Made by a program: the position numbers and the translations under genes. The notes under the pieces are model-generated. The model made no database searches and had not been told where the DNA came from. It saw only the letters and a list, made by a program, of their open reading frames with translations. From Galaxea fascicularis (Eukaryota > Cnidaria > Anthozoa > Scleractinia > Euphylliidae), in contig OX419337.1 of the NCBI GenBank assembly GCA_948470475.1, positions 39,310,616-39,374,615 on the forward strand: a stretch of DNA of 64,000 bases. Direction: 5' to 3'. Shown here piece after piece: positions 54,360 to 64,000 of the stretch; the stretch's first letter is position 1, and every line of letters begins with the position of its first letter.

Positions 54360-57300
54360 TCAGCGGTGCACAGGTGACATCATGTGGTGACTCGGCTGTT
54401 CGTTGCTTGTTTGAAGTTGAGGTGATTGTAACGATGCGGGAGACGTTAGAGCAACGAAAAGGTCATCAAGGTTGTTATTGCCTGACTTCGAGGGCTGATA
54501 ATTATCTGCTCTCTGGATGTTTGCAAAAGTCTGAAAGCTGCGTTTCAGCAAGTCCATATCAGGCTGCGGTAATTCAACTCCTCTGAAATTGAAGCCAGCG
54601 CTTAACTGCTCATGCCTTGCTGTTGTTTTAGTGGGAGGAGTTTCTGCTTGGTCCTCTGTGGGAAGTGGTGAGGACTTCATTTTCTCATTGTCCAGTTTGT
54701 TTTGGGCTTGTTGTTGCTGCTTTTTCTGCTGTCGATACTTTGCTCGTTTGTTCTTGAACCAAACCTACAAGATGGCGAAAAAAAAAAGAGGAGATATGAA
54801 TTTCAAGACGGCGTTCTTGTCATAAAAGGATTTAAGACAAAATCTCATAATACTAATGAAAGTTAACACAAAGGTCATTGCAGGCAGTAAAGTGGTTCGT
54901 GGGTAATCGGGGTGAGTCTAGGAAGACCTTTTCGTGATTTTAACACCCGCTTTAAAAACACAAGTATGTGCAACATACTTTTCCAGATTATTTATCATCG
55001 AATGTAACTGGAATGTGAATTCTTATTAAAAAATCTTTCCCCAGCGATCTCCACTGAAACTTTCATTTCTCATCTAATCTAATACTAAACTTGCCTTTGT
55101 TAACTATTCGTGCGCTCAAACCCAAATTATAAGTGCTTAAGTGCAGTAATCTTTCAGTCCATTCTTAACCAACCTGAACTCTGCTTTCTGGGAGATTGAT
55201 TTTGCTGGCCACCTCCTCTCTCATGAAAATGTCAGGATATTTTGTTTTAGCGAAGAGCTCGTCCAGGATTTCTAGCTGAGCTTTAGTGAAAGTTGTTCGC
55301 TCTCGGCGCTGCTTCCGTGCAGGACCTCAAAGAGAAAAAATAAGAAGGAAACTGACAAAGGGATCTAAAAAAGCAACACTTGATGGCCGCAATGCCCGGA
55401 CACAGAACCGTGTTTCCCTTGGTTTCTGTTGTACAGTAATCATGCATATTTTCTAGCTATTGAGCAAGAATATCTCCATAACAATACTGACTAGGCGTTA
55501 TGGAGGTGCACTTTCATAACTGGTGACTCAGTAGTCAGTGGTTTTGCTGATGACCTTTCTACGACCGAAAAGAAAGCTAAGAAAAGAAAAAGAAAATTAT
55601 AGCAACGCTAAAAGAAATGCTTAAAATACTTTAGTCGTTAAATTAGCTGCTCTACAAGCCTAACTCACTAGATTCAAACGTTGTAAGGTCATAATAGTTT
55701 CTTCTCCTAACTGTAACCATCTCATTCTCAGCAAGAGCTAAATGAAGAAAGACACTAGGCAGTCTCTAGCATGAATTTTACTAAGAAACATCTGAACATG
55801 GAATCCAATCGTTTTATGGCTTTCAAGGTTCTGCTACAGGCTGATCATAACCAATGGAAATCGTGAAATCCTGTTTTGTCAGACTTTGAGAAAGCAGGGG
55901 TCAACTGTAACACATCTAATCAGCTGAATCAGTGAAACGATCCCTTTTTCTGCACCCGGTTATGTTCGATATCCGGCATCACCCGCACGGCTTCATCGAC
56001 ACTGAAGCCAGTCGTGCTGCCCAGGTCAAATAGATAAGCCTTTTTTGTCGACTGTACACCAAAAAAAGTCTGAATTCTCTCTCTCTCTCTCTTTTTTTTT
56101 GTAACAAGCTGGTAAACCAGTGTACCTTGTAAAAACGCTGCGGATGCCAGGCACTGTGGACAACCTAAGCAAGGCATGAATGCAGGCCAGCCGAACTCCA
56201 TTGGTGGGGACAAGCAGAGCCCAAGGTTCAAGTTCTTCACCCTTCCCAAGATAAAATAGTTGTGATTGTTTGCTACCTTTGTTCTGAGTTTTGAACATCC
56301 GTTAAGCTGGTAATTTTTCATGTTGTCGATTTTGGACACACTGATCGCTGATTGAGGATTATCTGGGTGTTAGTAATTAGCTTAGTGGAGATAGTGTTTA
56401 AAACAAAAGGAACTGGACGGACAACTCTTCACGCTAACAAGATTATCTCTTGCTTCCTTAAAATAATCCCCTCGACGGTGCCAAAGAAACGGATTTGATT
56501 AATGATCTTAAATTTGAACTCTGAGGTGGAATATTCTACGAAGGGCGGGCCTGTTTCCTTCGGCATCTCTCAAGAGTTCCTTCAGGTTCAGACGTAAGAA
56601 TAAGAACCTCATGTTTTCAACTAAAGCCATCTGTGGCAATAGGTTTGGACGAAGGAAAGTTAAAGACGATAAGAACAAAATATTGGAATTCTTTGCTGTT
56701 TGATAGTTAAAAAACGGATTATAATGCTATTCAGTTGGCTCTTAACAACTGACTAGTGAAGATAAGCCGCGATTGTTATGCATATCAGCAGAAACGCTTT
56801 GCTTTGAGACTGTGTGAATAAAATCATTAGACTCTGAATTCAGCAAAATTAAGTATCACTAGTTTTCGGTAAGGTAAACAAAGTCAACGTACTTTAATTA
56901 ATGTGAAGAATGTGGTTGAGTCAGTGGGCGTAATACAAATGAACTTGCAATTGGGCACCTTTTACTTCAAAGCTGCTTGAATTGATTCGTGTATTATTGA
57001 AAATATGCAGTAGCATAACGGCCCACGTCAATTTCACGTGAGAGTACCCCCTCCCTCCCCCCCCCCCAACCCCACACGTCGCCCCAGAAAAGCTACCGAG
57101 CATTACTTTACTCTGCTTGTGTTTATTATGCTGGAAAGTAGTTTTGATTTCATTGCTGGTCTCAAAGGGATGAACTCTTGAAGTGTGACCTTTGGAATGA
57201 AAGCTACTGAACAGTACTTTCTTTTGGTGCTGTTTATTAGGCTGTGTAAAGTGGATATAATTTTTCAGGGGAGTGAATTGTGGATGGAGTGTAGCCATTC

Positions 57301-58295
57301 AAATAAAAGCTACTTGTGCTGTACAAGGTGGTTCACGCTTTTGAGTCTGTGGATGAAATCCTAAAGTATGACAACCGATTTAAATAAAAGCTACCGAGCT
57401 ATTCTTTCTTATGGTGTTTTCATTATGATGTGCAAGCAGTCTAAAATAAGTCTTTGAGGCATGGCAACTGTGGCTGTGGAGCTGTTCGTATCAAGCGTTT
57501 CAAATAACCTTAGGAATGTTCCCTGGTATTTTTCTTGGGCGAGACCTGGATCAGAAAGGGTTAAAAATGTGGCCAGTGGTATGGTAAGGTGTGTCGCAGG
57601 TATAAACAGTTGCGTGAACTACCTTTCGTGCGCATTAAGTTTAAGTACCATATTCCCGTTAGAATGGAGATAAGCCGCTTCCTTATTGGTGATAAAACTT
57701 ATCTAATCTGAACTTATCTAACACGAAAGCGTACAACATGGAGTTTCAGTACAGAAATCGGTCTTTTGTGGTAAACGCTACAACTTCACTCATTTTAAGA
57801 CTTAGTGATGCTTCCAAGAATTATCGGCGAAGAGTGTTTTTTTGTGTACTTCAAATTATGTTGTTATGTTATTCATGGCGTGCTCACAAGGCCTGGGTAA
57901 TGGAAATAACTTGATCGGAAGTTTACTTAACAATCTATGTTGGATTAAGAAACTCGTCTTGACATGCTCCTTAACCCTGTCTCGACCAAGTGTCACCTAG
58001 ATTGATGTAATGGGTTTCGTTTCATTTTTATTTTTTTTGGACGGAATTTTAAGGTGTGACCATCAATATGAAAGCTGGCAAGACTTCTTTTCAACTAAGT
58101 TTACCATGGTTTTTGTTTTGTGGAGTTCAGGTTACTAGCTAAAGCTTGTTCATCTTTGGAGTCGATATGAACACTTTGCCAACACCTACCTCCATTAATG
58201 GGAACCTGCGTGGGGTTGAAGAAACCCGTATTGGAAGGGTTGAAGTTGATACCATTCACTGCATATGGCTGAAAACGACCAAACATGTCCGTCAT
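54360..58295 (-). CDS. otx: Otx-type homeodomain transcription factor (3 exons)
   Basis: Exons 58190-58295 ([15 protein letters not shown]...), 55174-55325 and 54360-54764 join in phase (1, then 0) to give 220 aa. The homeodomain runs [55 protein letters not shown], with Lys at homeodomain position 50 (QVWFKN), the Otx/bicoid-type specificity residue. An intron splits the homeodomain before VWF, as in Otx genes. Gln/Lys-rich and Ser/Pro-rich C terminus. Relative to canonical Otx, NRRAKC is NKRAKY. An acceptor (ACTTTAG) before the first exon implies an upstream 5' UTR exon. Otx factors pattern oral/anterior and sensory territories; cnidarians have several copies and I cannot say which this is. 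Confidence 0.92.
55326..58189. other. Otx intron 1
   Basis: 2.9 kb. Holds a CT-repeat (56078-56100), a C-run (57050-57070) and the ~100-bp repeat cluster at 57090-57460. Long intron length leaves room for regulatory DNA, but no specific site can be named. Confidence 0.5.
57090..57460. repeat. Diverged ~100-bp tandem repeats
   Basis: AAAAGCTACCGAGC-like starts at about 57092, 57199, 57306 and 57388, each followed by a TTCTTT..GGTGTTTATTATG-type segment and a block with TGTGACC or TATGACAACC. A related start is at 58067. Weakly conserved, so old. Confidence 0.55.
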
Positions 58296-58330
58296 TCCTA
58301 CAGCTATGCTGAACCTTGGCTGGTTTGGAA

Positions 58331-59700
58331 CTAAAGTTTAAAACAAATTGTTAGAATAGCAAATAGACTCCAAAGGAACAAAGTGACTTACAGTGCGTGT
58401 ATAGCTCTTTCGGGCGATGACACTAATCATGAGAATTACGGATTGTCGAACCCTGATAAAACTTAACGCGAATTTCGTTTAACTTGCGCGAATTAAGTTA
58501 GTTCAACTTTATCTTTTCCGAACAAATGTGCTTATACTAATACCTCCGCTTTATCCAGGTCACGCAAACTTTGCTTACTTCAGTGAGACCTTTTGCAGAC
58601 TGTCTGGCAAGACCACACGCGATGTAATATTGGATTATTCAAAAGAAATTGATTCACAGAACTCACAAGGGCCTAATAAGGCTTCGAAATGCTGTTGCCT
58701 TTTGCACGCACACAATTTTCACCCTCTTTGGCTTTACCGAAGTCCAAGATTATCATTGTCCCATGAATGTCACCTTTTGTTATTGTTTCGCTCCTTGGGC
58801 ATGTCGTATCCGGCGTGTTGGCTTTTGTTGACAAAGAAAATAGAATTGTTTGGTCTAAAAATCTACTAGTCTTGGCTACTTGCCTTGTTTACAACATTGA
58901 ACGTTAAACTAAACCAGCGGGTTTTAGCTGTTAAAATGTATTCCAAGATAAAATTGTTGAGAACGCACCCTCAATTGTCCCTTCAAAAACGACCAAAATC
59001 ATTATACAGCACCCCTCCCAAATCGCTCCACTACGGGGAGGGAGAGGGAAAGGGGGGTTATGACGTTTCAATTTCATTCAAGCAGTGAGCCCTACACTTG
59101 GTCATATCACATTTTACCAAACGTTTGCCTCGTTTACGTACATCAAACTATCAAACTTAAATGGTTCCTTAAATTTGTGCAAAGCTTTTTTCTCCATGGA
59201 AATCGAAATTTTTGTACTTGCACTGAATTTTCAGTGAGAGAAGTATTTCACTCAGTTTTTGCTAGTTCGTGCCGGACAAGTGGATTTCGATTTAACTGGT
59301 CCTATTCCTCACCTGGGGGAAAGAAACTAATCGTTTGTAAAAAAGGTAACACTCGATCTGGATGTTGTTTACTGTAAATCTGACACGTTTAATTTTTCAT
59401 TCTCACAGCCAAGTTAGTTTTCGTGACAAGACTGATTTATCACTGGGTTATTTTCACTTTTTTCAATACTTTTTTTTATAACGCTATTAAAATTGTAATA
59501 AGCTAATAAGCTTTGATCGAAGAGGCAAGTTGATATAACGTACGTATGTACACGAACTGTTTTGCAGAATAGAGAAAATCGAGAAATTTTGTTCCCAGGC
59601 TTCAAGCATCGTTGCCGTCCGCCATTTTGAAAAGTCATTTGATAAAAATCGCCCAACCTGATTGGTTGACTCATCTGGCGATTCGCCGCGATCGGCTTAG
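58331..59700. other. Upstream region of Otx, no exon called
   Basis: 5' flank of the minus-strand Otx gene. Open frames at 58528-58869 and 59060-59377 lack splice or homology support. Confidence 0.4.
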
Positions 59701-59885
59701 AAAATCGCAGGACGGGCACACTAGGCGAATGCCGGCGAATTCAATCGCGGATATCTGACATGCCAGATACCAGCGATTTTATACGCCGATCGCGGCGATC
59801 GGCGAAAATCGCAATCACTCGGCATCGGGCACACTAGGCGATTTTCGCCGATCGCGGCGATCGGCGTATAAAATCGCCAAGTGTG
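59700..59885. repeat. Palindrome-rich GCCGATCGCGGC repeat
   Basis: GGGCACACTAGGCGA and CGCCGATCGCGGCGATCGGC occur twice, in opposite local order with TATAAAATCGCC, giving several overlapping hairpins. Probably a foldback MITE next to the following element. Confidence 0.55.
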
Positions 59886-59897
59886 TCACCCCCTTAA

Positions 59898-60326
59898 AGT
59901 GCCTATCACCCCAAATTATTTTTTCGCCAAAATGAATCTTTGCACCTGTTCGAAACGCATAGCGACCTTTTTTTTCCTATTTTTAATAACTCCCGCCTTT
60001 TTACAGGCTTCAAAACTTACGAAAAATCAAGGATCGTTTGTTTCGCGACCGAGTCAGAAGGGGAATGGGTCTATTCCCGATTTGACGTCAAAATCTACTT
60101 TGCATGCATATTTACAAAGAGTTAATGCGATGCAAATCAGTTTGTGACGTCAAATCGGGAATAGACCCATGCCCCTTAGTGACTCGGTCGTGAAACAAAC
60201 GATGCTCAGTTTAGAAGCCTATAAAAAGTTAAGATTTGTTGAAAAAAGGAAAAAAATGCTACAATGCGTTTCGAACAAGTGCAAAGATTTATTTTAGCGA
60301 AAAAAACATTTGGGGTGATAGGCACT
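59898..60326. mobile_element. TTAA-flanked foldback element
   Basis: AGTGCCTATCACCCCAAAT at the left and ATTTGGGGTGATAGGCACT at the right, with TTAA on both sides (59894-59897, 60327-60330). Most of each half pairs with the other, including GTCTATTCCCGATTTGACGT. 429 bp, no transposase. TTAA is the piggyBac-type target. Confidence 0.75.
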
Positions 60327-60330
60327 TTAA

Positions 60331-61659
60331 GGTAAAAGAAAAACAAATTTGCTGTCATGCGTTCACGTTCTCTAGAGGACGGGAAGGCCATGTACCAAAT
60401 AATGTAAACACACGTGCAAAGCGGTTGTTTTTGCTCATTAAACCTATTGTTCTGTTGCGTTCTCGACGCCGTTGCCGTCCTCGTTGCTTAAGCTCCCTAA
60501 GTTAATGGTTTGGGGCGGTGATGTTGTGAGACTCTAAGATCTTGGAATCCTTTCTGTCAGCACAATAAGCAGAAATCGAGAAGAAACAAAGAAATCTGAC
60601 GATCAGTAGATAGTCAGATAGTCGAATTTACCCTTTCCCTTCGATGTCAAATTCACGTTGACATACTAATTGGATTTGACCTTCAAAGTTAATATTAATT
60701 GACTAATTCATCAAACTTACCTAACTATAATTCCGCCTTGTAGTGGCTCTCACTCCTTAATCTTTCAGTCGACCTTTTACGAGCTATACTGCATCAAAAA
60801 GCTTACCGTTGATCTCGTGCGTTTGTGGACCACAATTTCAATAACTTCAGAAAAATTAGTTTCCGCAAACCGAACACGCGAAGGAATTCCCTGATGTCAA
60901 CGGAGTGCTGCAACAGGAATCATCCAGAACAACCAATTATATTATAACACTGGCCATCATAACAAACCGCAGACGATTCAGGAAATTAAACAAGCAAACA
61001 GTGGCTTGTTACATCACTATAGATTTCCTTTACGACCTCTCATACCTAGATGGCCGATAGCGAGATAGATCAGTGGATATGTAAAGTTTTCTCCCAGAAT
61101 GTAGCAGCCGATCAACATTTAAACGAGGTTTTCCTTGGACGTTTGGCCATCTTCCTGTCTTTGATTGACTTGACACCATCATACAAATTACTTGACGGCT
61201 ACATTTTTTGTCTAACAGTCTCTTTACTCGGCCGGCAGACCCAATGAGGAGTGAAATGAAATTGTCGTGATCAGGAGGTTTGCATGAGATATATATTTTC
61301 CTTGTTGGTCTATCAGAGCGAAAAATTATGCTGAAACCAATAATTAAACATTTCCGATAGGCAGACATTTCCGGTAAAAAGTACCAGAAAATAAAAACGA
61401 AAAAAACAACAACCAACAAAGAGATGGCTAAACAAAAAACAAACAAGCAACAGACAGTCACGTAAAGAACAAACGAACTAACAAACTGTTTCGTTACCAT
61501 GGAATAGCAGACACTATCAAACGGTTTAGGGCCTGGATACTGCCAACCGCCTTGCGTTGGCTGAGGGCCAGGTCCACCAGCTAGCTACCTTATGCTAAGG
61601 TTTGACTCAACAAATTAGCAGTGGTAGTTATAAAAACGTTGTCGAAAACGTATCGCCCG
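60331..61659. other. Intergenic, no gene recognised
   Basis: A 156-codon minus-strand frame at 61030-61500 begins with a hydrophobic stretch but has no homology or splice support. Otherwise AT-rich. Confidence 0.4.
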
Positions 61660-61668
61660 ACTGTGCAA

Positions 61669-61700
<32 letters not shown>

Positions 61701-61781
61701 AGGTTCAACCTTCTTTCGCAATTTGCGTACACAACTGCGAGGATCAGTCTTCATTTGATTTCATTTCCGCAGTTCATATAC

Positions 61782-62661
61782 CCGGCATAGTAAATCGAAC
61801 CCAATCGAACTAAATTTCAATCGAACTCAATCGAACTCAATCGAACTCAATCGGTGGATTGAGTTCGATTGAGTTCGGCAATCGAACGAAATCGAACTCA
61901 CCGAAAAGAAAAAAAATCAATCGAACCCAATCGAACGTTCGATTTTCGAACTCGTGATTTATGTAAAACAGACGTTGAAAATCCATTACCAGATCTTAGG
62001 GCCTGATTACATGAGCTGGGCTGGTTTGAGTTTGCCGGGATCTCGGCATGTTTGTTAAACGCAACAAAAATCAACTTCGCGATTACATGACAACCGGGCC
62101 AGCCCACACCGAATCAGCCCGGCTCATGTAATCAGGCCCTTAGAAGCTCGAGTTACTTCAGCCCTGAGTGTAGCGCAAGTGTTTTTCGTAAACGAAGAAA
62201 TTCCGCAGAAATGGCTTCAGACGAGTTGTGGATCGTAAGCTACAAATGTATAGTCAAAGGCTACCAGGAATGCCGCTTTGACGTTTTTTAGCTTTGTTTT
62301 GTTCTGTTCTGTTGCCGTGGACAGTTTATAAATGGGGTTTTGTTATTGAGTAAATAGTAAAAAAAGCGCAACAAAAACTTGCTTTGACGGGCTTGCTTTG
62401 GGCTTGCTTTGTATAGGTTCACCAGAGCCAATCGAACGAAATCCATTTAATTGTGTTCGATTGAGTTCGATTTCCGAACTCAATCGAACACAATCAGATG
62501 GATTGAGTTCGATTGAGTTCGATTTGTTCGATTGAATTCGATTTGTTGGGAAATCGAACTCACTGAAAGTGTGGTGTTCGATTTCGTTCGATTGCCGAAC
62601 TCAATCGAACTCAATCCACGGATTGAGTTCGATTTTCGAACGTTCGATTTACTATGCCGGG
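61782..62661. mobile_element. CAATCGAACT-cluster foldback element, TSD CATATA
   Basis: Ends CCCGGCATAGTAAATCGAA and the inverted TTCGATTTACTATGCCGGG; CATATA flanks both sides (61776-61781, 62662-62667). Both ends hold many copies of the decamer CAATCGAACT in both orientations. No transposase seen. Confidence 0.8.
61999..62139. mobile_element. Nested 141-bp MITE, TTA duplication
   Basis: GGGCCTGATTACATGAGC and GCTCATGTAATCAGGCCC ends, TTA on both sides. It sits inside the CAATCGAACT element. Confidence 0.8.
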
Positions 62662-62750
62662 CATATATGATTCATTTCATATACATCATTCACATTCTTC
62701 ACTTTCACGGGAACATATGAACCCACAATTGACCTGCTCCCAACGTCAGT

Positions 62751-62822
62751 GACTTCATAGCTCAGTTGGTTAGAGCGTTGCACCGGTATCGCTAGGTCAC
62801 GGGTTCAAACACCGTTGAAGTC
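62751..62822 (+). repeat. tRNA-like SINE head, complete (copy 3)
   Basis: GACTTCA..TGAAGTC form a perfect 7-bp acceptor stem. TAGCTCAGTTGG (A box) and GGTTCAAACAC (B box) are in place over 72 nt. The B box departs from consensus and there is SINE flank homology, so this is a SINE promoter rather than a decoding tRNA. Confidence 0.7.
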
Positions 62823-62950
62823 CTGAATTTTTTTCAGGCTTCTTTCGCAATTGCATATAATTGCGTACACAACTGCGAGGATCAGTCTTCATTTGGTTTC
62901 ATTTCCGCAGTTCATATATGATTCATTTCATATATATCATTCACATTGTG

Positions 62951-64000
62951 CAAGTCATGCTAATGAAAACGTATGAGTCAAAAAAGGGGCCGTAGTTTGT
63001 CTTCGCTACAGACATGTGTCATTACCAGTGAACCAATTAATATCTGGAATATACTTTGCAACTGTTTAAATGATCAACAACCTTACATCAGTTCGAACGT
63101 GACTCCTCGTCTTTATGAAGTCAGCATTCGGCCATATGTTTAGTGTAAGAAGCCATTGTGATTACAGTAGTTCCTTAATTTATTGTCTTCTTGATCCGAG
63201 CGGGAAGCAATTCTTAATTTTTATTTAGGGTGATAATCAGTATTCTTTTTTTAATTAACTGGAAAACAATACCATTTGGACAAAATGTTTGGAAAGGATC
63301 TATTCCTTTCATTTGTCTAAATAGAAAAGACGAATGGCATATGATTGGGAAAGGATAATATTCAAGTGGCCTTCTGAGTTTTTGCTCGCGCAAAAATCAA
63401 GTTCGAATGTATTTGTTTGCACAGTGCGCAAAACATTTTTCCGTGTTCAAGTGGGTGTCGGAAATGTTTCTTATCAGTTAATTAAGGAAATTGTTTGGGG
63501 CAAGAAATGCCGAGTCGAGTCTCCTGTGGATACAAATGGAGGAAACACCACAATTGTTGGCATGCGATTTCAGGACACCGTATCATCGAGTACCAGTTGC
63601 TGTTTCCTGATACTCTGTACGTTTTAAGCTGTCTTCAGAAGAAATCAATCAAGACCGTATAAATAATATTTCTTTTATGAGAAATTTGGAAAATTCGCGC
63701 ACTTTTTGCGGAAGCCAATCATAATCATTGAATTTTATGACCCTCAGCTTTTGAAACATTGCTGCACTTTCGCTGTCGATTTTGAAATATTTGCCATTTC
63801 ACATTCTACATAACTGATAGCACAAAGTTTAGGATAGGGAGGTTGGTGGGATTTGGGGGGTCCACGCCTTTTGAAGGGGGGGGGGTGGGGGCGCCACCCC
63901 AAATATGACAAAGAAGACGGGGGGATCGAGCGAAAGATAAGAAAGAGGAAAAATAGCTGGTTTCACTCATTTTGGAGGAGAGGGTGGCGGATGATCCCCC
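62951..64000. other. Right edge, no gene; G-rich end
   Basis: AT-rich with a chance frame at 63334-63627. 63830-64000 is strongly G-rich with runs of 6-10 G, similar in style to the C/G-run repeats at 1200-1300. Confidence 0.45.

Larger units (their letters stand above)
61660..62950 (+). mobile_element. SINE-containing repeat split by a nested element
   Basis: A partial tRNA-like head (GTTAGAGCGTCGCACCGG, 61672 on) with the usual tail (CACAACTGCGAGGATCAGTC) reaches CAGTTCATATA. It is then interrupted by 61782-62661 and resumes at 62662 (CATATATGATTCATTTC), leading to a second, complete tRNA-like copy. Confidence 0.7.

Noticed and set aside
61030..61500. 156-codon minus-strand ORF with hydrophobic N terminus
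   Set aside because: No homology, no splice context, AT-rich composition typical of chance frames; the hydrophobicity comes from T-rich DNA.
62751..62822. Functional tRNA gene
   Set aside because: The B box departs from consensus, the anticodon arm pairs poorly, and the same flanks occur at two other sites, so a SINE fits better.

Overview
The window is animal nuclear DNA, most likely from an anthozoan cnidarian (stony coral or relative). The evidence is: small exons with GT..AG introns, an ODAD2/ARMC4-type gene, an Otx homeobox gene, tRNA-derived SINEs, several foldback MITE types, and BEL/Pao and Ty3 elements in a low-GC background. Species assignment is inference.

Host genes. (1) 168-1020, minus: the first two coding exons of an uncharacterised gene running off the left edge. 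(2) 16364-20068, minus: a three-exon Sel1-repeat/MYND-finger gene. (3) 21076-51630, minus: at least 24 exons of ODAD2 (ARMC4), a motile-cilium outer dynein arm docking factor. It is interrupted in one intron by a 16-kb virus-like element, and one armadillo exon cannot be found there. (4) 54360-58295, minus: a three-exon Otx-type homeobox gene. I see no host gene between 58.3 and 64 kb.

The centrepiece is 24721-40717, a Polinton/Maverick (adintovirus-like) provirus. It has a perfect 6-bp target duplication (TAAACT) and terminal inverted repeats of 2035 and 1811 bp. Each repeat holds an array of about 32-bp units and an inward-facing TATA box. Between them lies a tightly packed plus-strand cluster: an unknown small gene, integrase with chromodomain, two tandem paralogous structural-type proteins, a small basic protein, a frameshifted major capsid protein, an adenain-like protease, a packaging ATPase and two small late-type proteins. 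Several neighbours overlap as ATGA. No DNA polymerase B gene is present, although PolB is a hallmark of Polintons. A young Ty3 retrotransposon (34169-38722, identical LTRs, TSD GGAAC) sits in the last codons of the last viral gene.

Other mobile DNA: a complete BEL/Pao element with identical LTRs (10124-15985, TSD GCCAG), a long-TIR DNA transposon derivative (3976-5570), LINE tails, tRNA-derived SINEs, and foldback/MITE elements with recognisable target duplications (CTATA, TTA, TTAA, CATATA). In the provirus, integrase, capsid proteins, protease and ATPase form the expected integration and virion-morphogenesis module. The missing polymerase implies dependence on a helper, or degeneration.
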